Position numbers and translations under genes: made by a program
The notes under the pieces: generated by a model
Seen by the model: the letters and a program-made list of their open reading frames with translations, nothing else
What the model was told of the DNA's origin: nothing
The model's database searches: none
Source: Anaerovorax odorimutans
Lineage (GTDB): Bacteria > Bacillota > Clostridia > Peptostreptococcales > JAAYPU01
NCBI GenBank assembly: GCA_016841185.1
Contig: JAENZQ010000004.1
Coordinates: 1 to 64,000 of the forward strand
Direction of reading: 5' to 3'
Length of the DNA stretch: 64,000 bases
In this document: piece by piece, positions 24,869-32,534 of the stretch
Layout: the number at the start of each line of letters is the position of its first letter
Position numbering within the stretch: position 1 is the first letter of the stretch

Positions 24869-25846
24869 TTATTCCAAAATGGTAAAGGTATCCAGAAGTT
24901 CCTGCGGTATTTCAGCACCTATTTGATCTGCAGTTGTTTTATTGATAATCTTTGCATATTCGCAGACGACTTCTATTGGGTTATCCGATATTGCTTCACC
25001 ATTTGCAATGATTCGTATTACCATTTGCGCGACTTGTTTCCCCAGTATGGTATAATCGATACCTACGCTGGCGAATCCACCATCTGCTACCATGGAATCA
25101 GCGCCTACATAGACAGGGAGTTTTGCCCGGATGCCTTCTCCGGCTAATACAGGCATAGCACTTGCAACCATATTGTCATTGGGAGAAAAAATTGCGTCTA
25201 CCTTGCCTGCAAGAGATTGGGCAGCCTGCTGCAGTTCGCCGGTATTGGTAATAATCGCTTCTTTATATTCAAGGCCATTTGCGTCACAATATTCTTTTGC
25301 GCGTTCTATTGAGGATACTGCATTGACTTCTCCTGTATTATAAACAAAACCAAATGTTTTCACATCAGGTGTCAGAGTTTGGGCGAGCTTAAAAGTTTCA
25401 TCGATGGCGATGGCATTTGTGATACCGGTAATATTGCCGTCCGTTTTGTCAAAGGCGGTTACCAGACCGGCTTCTACCGGGTAACTGACGGCGGCAAAAA
25501 CAATGGGAATGTCTTTAGTTGCCGCAGCTGCAGCTTGGGCAGTGGGGGTTGCGATGGGAACAATGACATCCACATCATCACCTATGAACTGAGAAATAAT
25601 GGTAGAAATATTTGAGGGATCCCCCTGCGCATTCTTAACATTGATATCCATGTCCACTCCCTGGGCCGCCAGTTCATCAATAATAGATTCCTGGATTGTG
25701 ATGAGAGAGGGATGCTCCATGGGTAAAGCAATTCCGATTTTAAGAATATCTTTAGAATTGTCTGCCGGTGAATCTGAGGGGCCGGTACAACCGGTTGCTG
25801 TAGCCAATAACAGCACAATGGTGATAAATAATAAAGTTTTTTTCAT
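24869..25846 (-). CDS. trpX: Tryptophan ABC transporter substrate-binding lipoprotein TrpX-like
   Basis: 325 residues. Lipoprotein signal peptide MKKTLLFITIVLLLATATGC with lipobox ATGC. The periplasmic-binding-type body starts at LKIGIALPMEHPSLITIQESI and has IISQFIGDDVDVIVPIATPTAQAAAAATKDIPIVFAAVSYPVEAGLV, the COG2984 pattern. First gene of trpXYZ-ldh, 62 bp after the T-box terminator. Captures amino acid outside the membrane; the UGG specifier in the leader points to tryptophan. Confidence 0.9.
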   Translation of the reverse strand: MKKTLLFITIVLLLATATGCTGPSDSPADNSKDILKIGIALPMEHPSLITIQESIIDELAAQGVDMDINVKNAQGDPSNISTIISQFIGDDVDVIVPIATPTAQAAAAATKDIPIVFAAVSYPVEAGLVTAFDKTDGNITGITNAIAIDETFKLAQTLTPDVKTFGFVYNTGEVNAVSSIERAKEYCDANGLEYKEAIITNTGELQQAAQSLAGKVDAIFSPNDNMVASAMPVLAGEGIRAKLPVYVGADSMVADGGFASVGIDYTILGKQVAQMVIRIIANGEAISDNPIEVVCEYAKIINKTTADQIGAEIPQELLDTFTILE

Positions 25847-25907
25847 GATCCATATCTCCTTTTATATAAATGATTTGCAGTGTTGGTCTGCATAAGCTGG
25901 TGGAAAC

Positions 25908-26160
25908 TAAAAAAACCTGTCCTTGGAAAAAGGACAGGTTTTGCCTGCGGTACCACCTTAATTGATATAATAAATTATACCCGCTTTCATAAGAAGTGCC
26001 AACACACTTCTTGCTCTGTAACGTGAGCTCACGTCTAAGACTAATAAGCAATATGCCTTTCATCCAGCCCTCTGCGACCCATTTACTGTACTGCGTTCTG
26101 CAGGTTTTCAGCTGTTCCTGCTCTCTGTGAGTGCACATATCAGTTTTATTCTCGCATCAT
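25908..26160 (-). promoter_or_regulatory. T-box riboswitch, specifier UGG (tryptophan)
   Basis: T-box core AAGGTGGTACCGCAGG at 25944-25959 (minus strand), followed by terminator stem AAAACCTGTCCTT / AAGGACAGGTTTT and a U tract (25908-25942). Stem III is AAGAAGTG / CACTTCTT. Stem I base pairs TGCGA (26152-26156) with TCGCA (26073-26077); directly inside on the 3' side is AAATGGG, so the specifier codon reads UGG (26079-26081); the next helix is ACTG / CAGT. AGAGAG is also present. Uncharged tRNA-Trp should open the terminator and turn on trpXYZ-ldh. Confidence 0.88.
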
Positions 26161-26186
26161 CGGTTTTAGTACATTTGTTGTTGGTT

Positions 26187-26215
26187 ATTTTAGCACTGGC
26201 TTGATGTATTGTCAA
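26187..26215 (-). promoter_or_regulatory. SigA promoter of the T-box/trpXYZ operon
   Basis: TTGACA, 17 nt, TAAAAT on the minus strand; the expected start of transcription is about 20 nt before T-box stem I. Confidence 0.8.
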
Positions 26216-26361
26216 TCATAATTTTAATATTTGTGATTAACTTGTGATAATGTCACCTTAGTTTTGCCAAGACAAGAAGATTCCCCCCTTTTTAAAAGTA
26301 TTAAAATGGTATAATATAGAAGAAATAAGCGACATAGCAATTTATCAGGAGGCAGAAATAT

Positions 26362-27321
26362 ATGATTAAACCAGCAGCCCTTAAGAAAGGGGATAAAGTA
26401 GCAATTCTTTCTCCGACATCTTCTGCAGATGAACACATGATAAAAAAGGCAGAGCAACGGATATGGGCAATGGAACTTGAGCCGGTGATGTTTCCAACAT
26501 GTTATACAAGATATGGCTATTTGGCAGGAACAGATGAAAAAAGAGCTGAAGATATTAATAAAGCTTTTGAGGATAAAAGTATCAAAGGTATCATTTGCCT
26601 CAAAGGCGGTTATGGATCCATGCGTATTCTTGATTTATTGGATTATGACAGGATAAAGAAGAATCCCAAGATATTTCTCGGGTTCAGTGATATAACAGGA
26701 CTGCATGTTGCATTTAACAGAATATGCAGAATGGTAACTTACCATGGGCCTATGGCAATGTCATCTTTTGCAAACATTAAGGGGGCGAAGGTGAAGTTTG
26801 AACCTTATACATATGAAAGCCTGAAGAACAACCTGTTTACCCATGACCCTCCCGGTCTTGTGGAAAATCCTCCTGGTGAGGAACTGAGATGCCTTGCAGG
26901 TGGAAAAGCAGAAGGAGAGATAATCGGCGGCAATTTATCCATGCTTTCAGCAATGCTGGGATCACCTTATGAAGTGGATGTCAGGAATAAGATAATTTTC
27001 CTTGAAGAGGTCAGTGAACCGGTATTTAAAATAGATAAAATGCTTACGTCATTATCCTTAGCAGGAAAATTCAAAGATTGTGCCGGCATCATATTAGGAC
27101 CGTTTTTTCATTTGCCGGCAGAGCAGGTAAAAGATGGGGTGAAAATTGGCTTTGAATTGCAGGAAATATTCAAAGATATTCTAATGCCTTATAAAAAGCC
27201 GATTATAGCAAATTTCAGAGCTGGACATTGTTTTCCCCAGTATACCATCGCTTTTGGTACAAACGTCATGATGGATGCAGATAAAAAAGAGATCATTTTT
27301 ACAGAAAGCGGAAGCATTTAA
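26362..27321 (+). CDS. LD-carboxypeptidase family (peptidase S66)
   Basis: 319 residues. KGDKVAILSPTSSADEH opening, the KGGYGSMRILDLLDY block, and the nucleophile Ser in IFLGFSDITGLHVAF; Glu in IIFLEEVSEPVFKIDKML and His in the C-terminal AGHCFPQYTIAFG complete the Ser-Glu-His set. S66 enzymes cut L,D-bonds in murein tetrapeptides or detoxify microcin-C-type compounds. AGGAGG ribosome site. Likely cytoplasmic cell-wall recycling. Confidence 0.87.
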   Translation: MIKPAALKKGDKVAILSPTSSADEHMIKKAEQRIWAMELEPVMFPTCYTRYGYLAGTDEKRAEDINKAFEDKSIKGIICLKGGYGSMRILDLLDYDRIKKNPKIFLGFSDITGLHVAFNRICRMVTYHGPMAMSSFANIKGAKVKFEPYTYESLKNNLFTHDPPGLVENPPGEELRCLAGGKAEGEIIGGNLSMLSAMLGSPYEVDVRNKIIFLEEVSEPVFKIDKMLTSLSLAGKFKDCAGIILGPFFHLPAEQVKDGVKIGFELQEIFKDILMPYKKPIIANFRAGHCFPQYTIAFGTNVMMDADKKEIIFTESGSI

Positions 27322-27360
27322 TAGATTTTATTCAATTTTTAAAAAGAGAGGGGGAATACA

Positions 27361-28077
27361 ATGGGCCGGAGAATCAGTATTTTATTAGTATTGATAATTG
27401 TCTTGGGGATGAGTTTCAATTCAGAGGGAAAAGAAGTACAGGAGGCAAAAAAGATCAATGTGGATGCCTGGCTTCATACAGTTAAAATTATATATAGGGA
27501 GGAGGATATTACAGGTCAGCTTTCTCCTGTTGTAATAAACGGAACAGCTTATTTGCCTGTCGGCAATTCCGCTAATTTCTTTAATAAAGATGTACTATGG
27601 AATCCTTTGAATAAAACGATCACACTTTCAGACAGGTCTGTTGATTATAAGTATTTAGAACAGGAAAAAAAGATCAAAAAGCTGGAGGACACGATTGCAC
27701 GATTGGAAAATAAGTTAGAGAAAGTAAATATCGATATTGACGATTTGGAAGATACGCTTAACGATAAACTGCATGATAATAATTTTGGAAGACTTGATAA
27801 TATCAGCAACAGAAGACTGGATATAGACATCAGGGGAGATGAAGATGACTTTTCTTTCTATATTGAAATAGACCTGGATGATTACAGGCGCCGCTGGAAC
27901 CGTCTTGAAGAGGATGATATTGAAGACTTTATATGTGATATATATGACTATATCAAAAATGAGTTTGTTCGTTTTAAAGATTCCGAGATAACAGGATATT
28001 TCTATGATACCGATGAAAATGAAAAGTTGGTTAAATGCTATGAATCCAATGGTAAGTTAAGGTGCAGACATTATTAA
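27361..28077 (+). CDS. Secreted stalk-domain-containing protein
   Basis: 238 residues. Signal peptide MGRRISILLVLIIVLGMSFNSEG. Residues ~33-85 (VDAWLHTVKIIYREEDITGQLSPVVINGTAYLPVGNSANFFNKDVLWNPLNKTITLSD) resemble the stalk domain of copper-amine-oxidase N-termini, frequent in clostridial exported proteins. Then a coiled coil (EQEKKIKKLEDTIARLENKLEKVN) and a charged C-terminal domain of unknown fold. AGGGGG ribosome site 40 bp after the LD-carboxypeptidase, so possibly cotranscribed. Confidence 0.7.
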   Translation: MGRRISILLVLIIVLGMSFNSEGKEVQEAKKINVDAWLHTVKIIYREEDITGQLSPVVINGTAYLPVGNSANFFNKDVLWNPLNKTITLSDRSVDYKYLEQEKKIKKLEDTIARLENKLEKVNIDIDDLEDTLNDKLHDNNFGRLDNISNRRLDIDIRGDEDDFSFYIEIDLDDYRRRWNRLEEDDIEDFICDIYDYIKNEFVRFKDSEITGYFYDTDENEKLVKCYESNGKLRCRHY

Positions 28078-28090
28078 ACTTTACAATTCT

Positions 28091-28189
28091 TTAAAACCAT
28101 CCTGTAGGGATATATAAAACGACCATTGAAATGATAATGATAAAAGCAATAACTGCAAAAATCTTTCTTATAAGTTTTTGATTCATCAT
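28091..28189 (-). CDS. 32-residue single-helix membrane protein (not in ORF track)
   Basis: MMNQKLIRKIFAVIAFIIIISMVVLYIPTGWF in three pieces: a basic start (MMNQKLIRK), one hydrophobic helix (IFAVIAFIIIISMVVLYI) and PTGWF. AGAGG lies about 9 nt before the ATGs at 28189/28186, and it is the only evident gene in the 237-bp gap. In layout it resembles tiny membrane proteins such as Prli42, but I do not claim homology. Confidence 0.6.
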   Translation of the reverse strand: MMNQKLIRKIFAVIAFIIIISMVVLYIPTGWF

Positions 28190-28314
28190 AAATCCGTACC
28201 TCTTTCTATTTTATATAATACATTATTCTATCATAATTTGTATGAATTGAGTTAGGGTTATTCTGATTAAATTATTAAAAATAAAAAAGATATTCATTTT
28301 ATAAGTGAGGCGTT

Positions 28315-28950
28315 ATGTTTGCAATATTTTTAAAGTCTTTAATAATAGGTTATTCCGGTGCTATGATGCCGGGGCCGATGTTTACTTACACGGTGGATAA
28401 AAGTATGCGGTTTGGTGTAAAAGCTGGAATTCTTGTTTCCATGGGGCATGTTATATTTGAATCTTTTCTGGTGATGCTCATATTTTTAGGTGCAGGCAAA
28501 TTTCTTGATTTTACGGTTGTCCGGGCTGCTATTGGATTTATTGGAGGATTGGTTCTGGCATATCTGGGATTCGGGATGATAAAAGAAGTATATTTGGACA
28601 GAATTTCATTAGATCCCAAGGAATTTCACGATCGTAAACAAGGGAATATGTTAATAGCAGGAGCGGTTTTAAGTATCAGCAACCCATATTTTATCATTTG
28701 GTGGTCTGCGGTAGGGCTTACTTTAATCATGAGTTCATATGTTGCCTATGGTATAGCGGGCATTACAGTATTTTATATTGGGCATATGATTGCAGACATT
28801 TCATGGTTTACATTTGTAGCTGCTCTGATTAGTAAAACTCGTCATCTTATTAATATTAAGCTTTACAAAGGTATCATTATTGCATTGGGAGTATGTCTTA
28901 TTGGATTTGGTGTACGTTTTTTTATCAGTGCCATTGGATATTTAAGCTGA
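28315..28950 (+). CDS. LysE-family exporter
   Basis: 211 residues, six hydrophobic segments. SLIIGYSGAMMPGPMFTYTVDKSMRFGVKAGILVSMGHVIFES has the LysE/RhtB opening (GxxxPGP), and GAVLSISNPYFIIWWSAVGL is the conserved NP-x-x-x-x-W block. The family exports amino acids. Weak ribosome site (AAGTGAGGCG). Single gene; substrate unknown. Confidence 0.85.
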   Translation: MFAIFLKSLIIGYSGAMMPGPMFTYTVDKSMRFGVKAGILVSMGHVIFESFLVMLIFLGAGKFLDFTVVRAAIGFIGGLVLAYLGFGMIKEVYLDRISLDPKEFHDRKQGNMLIAGAVLSISNPYFIIWWSAVGLTLIMSSYVAYGIAGITVFYIGHMIADISWFTFVAALISKTRHLINIKLYKGIIIALGVCLIGFGVRFFISAIGYLS

Positions 28951-29066
28951 TTTCTGTATTTTGTATTTTGTTTTGGGTATATTTGATATAAAGTGTTTTG
29001 GATGATCGCAGCCGATTAAGAGATATGTCACTAATATTTGTAAACCGGAAGGGAGTAATAAAAATA

Positions 29067-29567
29067 ATGAAGGAAATATTTGAAAGAAGAAGTATCAGAA
29101 AGTATAAAAAAGATACGGTATCGGAAGAAACCATTGAAAAGATTATAAGGGCAGGCATGGCTGCTCCTTCGGCAGGCAATGAACAACCTTGGCATTTTAT
29201 TGTCATCAAAGATAAGAATATCATAAACGAAATACCAAAATTTCATGCATATTCCCGTATGTTGCATGAAGTGAATTGTGCCATTGTTGTTTGTGGTGAT
29301 TTGTTTCTCCAAAAGTATGAAGGTTTCTGGGTTCAGGATTGCTCGGCAGCAACACAGAATATGCTTCTGATGGCTCAGGCCCTCGGATTGGGGTCGGTGT
29401 GGTTAGGCGTATACCCCAGGGAGGAAAGAGTTGAAGCTCTTAAAAGCTTGTTGGGATTACCGGATAATGTGATACCCTTATCTATTTTGCCCATCGGGTA
29501 TCCTGCAGAAGAAAAAATGCCCTCAGACCGATTTGATGCTTTTAGGATACATAGGGAAAAGTGGTAA
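29067..29567 (+). CDS. Nitroreductase-family FMN protein
   Basis: 166 residues from ATG 29067 (GGAAGGGAG upstream); the ORF-track start at 28998 has no ribosome site. MKEIFERRSIRKYKKDTVSEETIEKIIRAGMAAPSAGNEQPWHFIVI holds the FMN-phosphate Arg pair and AAPSAGNxQPW motif, and CSAATQNMLLMAQALGLGSVWLGVYP plus LPIGYPAEE complete the fold. NAD(P)H-dependent reduction; substrate open. Confidence 0.87.
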   Translation: MKEIFERRSIRKYKKDTVSEETIEKIIRAGMAAPSAGNEQPWHFIVIKDKNIINEIPKFHAYSRMLHEVNCAIVVCGDLFLQKYEGFWVQDCSAATQNMLLMAQALGLGSVWLGVYPREERVEALKSLLGLPDNVIPLSILPIGYPAEEKMPSDRFDAFRIHREKW

Positions 29568-29710
29568 AGTTGTGATGTATAATCTAAGATCTATGATGTA
29601 AGGGCTAAGGGGGAAGATCTTTAACATTTATGGATTTGATTAGAGATTAGAAGCTACAGGTTAGTGATTAGTGATTGTCGGAAACTATACAAATCTATAG
29701 TATCTACGGA

Positions 29711-29730
29711 AATTTTGTTAAAACAAAATT
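29711..29730. repeat. Hairpin AATTTTGT-TAAA-ACAAAATT
   Basis: It lies in the nitroreductase / feoA gap. Its surroundings (GGAAATTTTGTT...ACAAAATTATCC) look like a diverged copy of the 29767 hairpin. Confidence 0.5.
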
Positions 29731-29766
29731 ATCCCTCAATCTGATTTCAAGATGATAGTTAAGTAA

Positions 29767-29794
29767 GGAAGATTTTGCAGAAGCAAAATCTTCC
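29767..29794 (-). terminator. Terminator downstream of feoA
   Basis: Perfect 12-bp stem GGAAGATTTTGC / GCAAAATCTTCC with a 4-nt loop, 17 nt after the FeoA stop on the minus strand. The following U tract is weak. Confidence 0.65.
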
Positions 29795-29810
29795 CTTTTC
29801 AATGTAGTCT

Positions 29811-30050
29811 TTAAAGTTTTTCAACCATGATTTTGGAAGCTTCTTCAGATCGAAGGGCGATGACTGCCCCCCGAATTTCATATGCCGTCGGGTCGCCGGA
29901 GGGGCTTTTCGTTAAAGATTCTACTATGGTATCCAAAACTAAACCAAGATCCAGCATTCGTCTTCTTAGATTTCCTGTTGCAGTTAATCCTTTAACTTTT
30001 ACGGTTGTTCCGCAAGGAACCAAATGTAAAGGGATTATACGACTATTCAT
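29811..30050 (-). CDS. feoA: FeoA-family SH3-like protein, orphan
   Basis: 79 residues, full FeoA size. IPLHLVPCGTTVKVKGLTATGNLRRRMLDLGLVLDTIVESLTKSPSGDPTAYEIRGAVIALRSEEASKIMVEKL has the RRRMLDLGL and GDPxAYxIRG core. FeoA stimulates the FeoB Fe(II) transporter, but no feoB lies nearby, so it may be a stand-alone FeoA-domain protein acting on a distant FeoB. Confidence 0.87.
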   Translation of the reverse strand: MNSRIIPLHLVPCGTTVKVKGLTATGNLRRRMLDLGLVLDTIVESLTKSPSGDPTAYEIRGAVIALRSEEASKIMVEKL

Positions 30051-30167
30051 TTAAATACCTCGCAATCTATATCTAAATATAGGAAAGTTAGTTTAGTGAA
30101 AAACTATTATATATGGCTAATATATGAATATTATTTTTAATGTGTTACTGCGGAATTAAGCATAGTT

Positions 30168-30223
30168 GGGACAGCTCCGGCAGCTGTTAGGATTAAGTGA
30201 GCATAAGTGTAAGTAGCTGTCCC
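30168..30223. repeat. Inverted repeat with AGTGTA hexamers in the loop
   Basis: GGGACAGCT / AGCTGTCCC arms with 38 nt between. The region 30199-30256 repeats GTGAGCA(T/C)A(A/G)GTGTAAGT twice. It sits in the 389-bp gap 30051-30439, whose only other recognised content is the promoter at 30332. Confidence 0.55.
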
Positions 30224-30331
30224 GTGTGAGCACAGGTGTAAGTGTAAGTAGAAGCGGGCCTATGGAATTTTTTTAAAATTCACTGCTCTCTTTGAAAATG
30301 AAAAATATATCGTAAATAATGTAATATATAA

Positions 30332-30360
30332 TTGACATTAAGTCATATATATTATATAGT
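30332..30360 (+). promoter_or_regulatory. SigA promoter of the XRE/membrane pair
   Basis: TTGACA, 17 nt, TATAGT; 79 bp upstream of the XRE start. Confidence 0.7.
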
Positions 30361-30439
30361 TAAAATGTAATTAAGTAAAAAGTAAGTATAGCAAGTAGAT
30401 ATAAGGAATTTCTTTCTACATAAGAAGCAGGTGTATGTG

Positions 30440-30634
30440 ATGAAGAATATGAAATTTAAGCTATCAAGAATAGAAAAAGAACTTACTCAGGAACAATTGG
30501 CTGAAAAAGTTCACGTAACCAGGCAAACCATCAGTTTAATCGAGGCTGGAAAATATAATCCGTCTATTAAACTATGTATAGCAATTTGCAAAGCGTTGGA
30601 TAAAACATTAAATGATATTTTCTGGGAGGAATAG
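30440..30634 (+). CDS. Small XRE-type HTH regulator
   Basis: 64 residues from ATG 30440 (GGTG ribosome site); the ORF-track start is an upstream GTG. MKFKLSRIEKELTQEQLAEKVHVTRQTISLIEAGKYNPSIKLCIAICKALDKTLNDIFW is the YgzD/YozG-like stand-alone HTH_3 that usually precedes a small membrane protein, as here (2 bp gap). Likely controls its own operon. Confidence 0.87.
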   Translation: MKNMKFKLSRIEKELTQEQLAEKVHVTRQTISLIEAGKYNPSIKLCIAICKALDKTLNDIFWEE

Positions 30635-30636
30635 GA

Positions 30637-31080
30637 ATGAAAAAGATAGAAGATGAGAGAATTATAGCTGAGAAAAGGAAAATTAATTCAAATGCATTTG
30701 GGATATGTTTTATAGCTTTGTGGGGAATTCTGTTATACAGGCAATTTATGTTGGATCAGGATATAAGGCAATATATGGACATTTTCTTGCTAACCATGGG
30801 ACTTTCCATATATATAACGGTTAACAGTGTATTCAGAGGGCTGTATCTGACTTACAGAAGCAGAAAAGAAAGAAAAAAAGTGAATTTGATTAGTGCAATT
30901 ACAGGTGCAACAGCATTTATCATCGTTCAGGCTTTTACATTGAAGATCGACTTTTCAGATTTTATGGAAATCATGAAATTAGGGATATCCTTTATTGTTT
31001 TTCTTTCAGTATGGGTCATCAGTCAGAGTATATTATTCAATATCAGTGAGTCAAAAGCCAATAAGGATGCAGATGATTAG
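30637..31080 (+). CDS. DUF6773-like four-helix membrane protein
   Basis: 147 residues; basic/acidic N-terminus (KKIEDERIIAEKRKINSNAF) then four membrane helices in two pairs. Pattern and the coupling with a small XRE regulator fit the DUF6773 group, unknown function. Translationally linked to the upstream gene. Confidence 0.65.
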   Translation: MKKIEDERIIAEKRKINSNAFGICFIALWGILLYRQFMLDQDIRQYMDIFLLTMGLSIYITVNSVFRGLYLTYRSRKERKKVNLISAITGATAFIIVQAFTLKIDFSDFMEIMKLGISFIVFLSVWVISQSILFNISESKANKDADD

Positions 31081-31090
31081 TATATTTTAA

Positions 31091-31112
31091 GGGCTTGACA
31101 TGTGTCAAGCCC
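31091..31112. terminator. Bidirectional hairpin
   Basis: GGGCTTGACA / TGTCAAGCCC with a 2-nt centre between converging genes; no clear T run. Confidence 0.6.
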
Positions 31113-31117
31113 CATGG

Positions 31118-32521
31118 TTATTTATATTTATTCATGGTTTCTGCATTTAACCCCAGAGGGGGAGCTATGTCTTCAGGGACCAGGCATTCATACCCCCGGC
31201 CGTTTAATCTTTCTTTTAATTCGTTGCTGGCTTTTTGTATGATTTCCGGTTGAGTAATAATATCGATAGCAGATGAAGCAATTATCTTTGAAGCACAATC
31301 CATCGCCTTTTTACCCATACTTCCTTTTGCGCAGGCAGTCACCATCCAGTTATGCCACCCCCCGTCTGGTGCCATTGTCAGCCAGAATGTCGCATAAGGG
31401 GCATTCCAACTGAATTCAGATGTATCACAAAGAGCAGTACCACTTGGTCCGAATTCTTTTAGTTTTTCATCTAAACCTGTAGATTCAAGCCCCATTGATT
31501 TTTGCATTTCTTTAGCAAATTCCTGTTCTTCCTGAGAAAATTCAGGTGGACCAATTTCTTTAAAATTGTTGTGAACAATTTCAGCAAGTGTTTTATTGGG
31601 TATTTTTTCATGTGTGGCTGTAATAAGCTGTTTTTCTACAGTTGTATCTGTGGCTAAAGCGCCTGCCTGAGCACATTTATCAATTCTTGATATAATATCC
31701 ATCATCTGCTCTGATGTTGTGAATCTACCAATAACCCACATGGTTGTTTTGTCCGGAACGACACTTGGAAATTCAGGGCCAACATCCGGAAAGCTATAAT
31801 TTATGGTTTGTGCTGCATCTGCTGCAGCAGGTGCATAGTGTTCCCTGAGCATCTCAATAGCATGTGCGCTCAATATAGCAGCATCCAAAGCACTTCGGCC
31901 ATGCCAAGGTGCGTTTCCATGTGCAGTTTTTCCTTTATAATGATATTTAACGTTGAAATAGGCATTACAACTATCATAATCGGCTCTGTTATAATTCCAG
32001 GGATGCCAATCAAGAAAGAAATCTACATCTTTATACAGTCCTGCACGCCCCATAAAGGCCTTGCCCAGGCACTGCTCTTCTGCCGGGGAGCCAAACATTT
32101 TAATAACCGCATCAATTTTGTATTCTTTCAGGGCATATTTTAAGGCAATTCCAGCAAGAACTGCAGCAGAACCTAAAATATTGTGGCCACAGCCATGTCC
32201 TGGCGCGCCTTCAATGATAGGCGTTTTTACGTTACAACCTGTTTTTTGAGATAAGCCAGGAAGGCAATCATATTCTACATTTATTCCCACTACAGGACCT
32301 TCCTTGCCGGATGTTGCAATAAAGGAAGTTGGCATTCCTGCAAGCCCTTTTTCTATGGAGAATCCGTGTTTTGAAAGAACTTCTGTCAGTTTTTCACATG
32401 CTTTATATTCCTCCAGGCCTAATTCAGGATTATCCCAAATAAAATCTGCAACATCATATAATTCCTGTTTATTGCTTTCAATCCAATTAACAATATATTT
32501 CTTAATCACTTTCCTATCCAT
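31118..32521 (-). CDS. M20-family amidohydrolase, AbgB-like
   Basis: 467 residues from ATG 32521 with AAGGAGGCG upstream; the ORF-track start runs into the symporter gene. Zinc-ligand blocks: GAPGHGCGHN, GSPAEEQ and DWHPWN; GKTAHGNAPWHGRSALDA is the dimer/active-site His region. The long form with the aromatic DWHPW block is that of AbgB (p-aminobenzoyl-glutamate hydrolase subunit) and related amidases rather than of hippurate hydrolases. It follows the SSF symporter by 13 bp and is thus in the sigma-54 operon; it probably deacylates what the symporter imports. Confidence 0.88.
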   Translation of the reverse strand: MDRKVIKKYIVNWIESNKQELYDVADFIWDNPELGLEEYKACEKLTEVLSKHGFSIEKGLAGMPTSFIATSGKEGPVVGINVEYDCLPGLSQKTGCNVKTPIIEGAPGHGCGHNILGSAAVLAGIALKYALKEYKIDAVIKMFGSPAEEQCLGKAFMGRAGLYKDVDFFLDWHPWNYNRADYDSCNAYFNVKYHYKGKTAHGNAPWHGRSALDAAILSAHAIEMLREHYAPAAADAAQTINYSFPDVGPEFPSVVPDKTTMWVIGRFTTSEQMMDIISRIDKCAQAGALATDTTVEKQLITATHEKIPNKTLAEIVHNNFKEIGPPEFSQEEQEFAKEMQKSMGLESTGLDEKLKEFGPSGTALCDTSEFSWNAPYATFWLTMAPDGGWHNWMVTACAKGSMGKKAMDCASKIIASSAIDIITQPEIIQKASNELKERLNGRGYECLVPEDIAPPLGLNAETMNKYK

Positions 32522-32534
32522 AAAGCGCCTCCTT

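Noticed and set aside
26060-26070. Alternative reading of UGG in CTGGATG as T-box specifier
   Set aside because: It lies outside the TGCGA / TCGCA stem I base; the AAATGGG just inside that stem is in the proper place.
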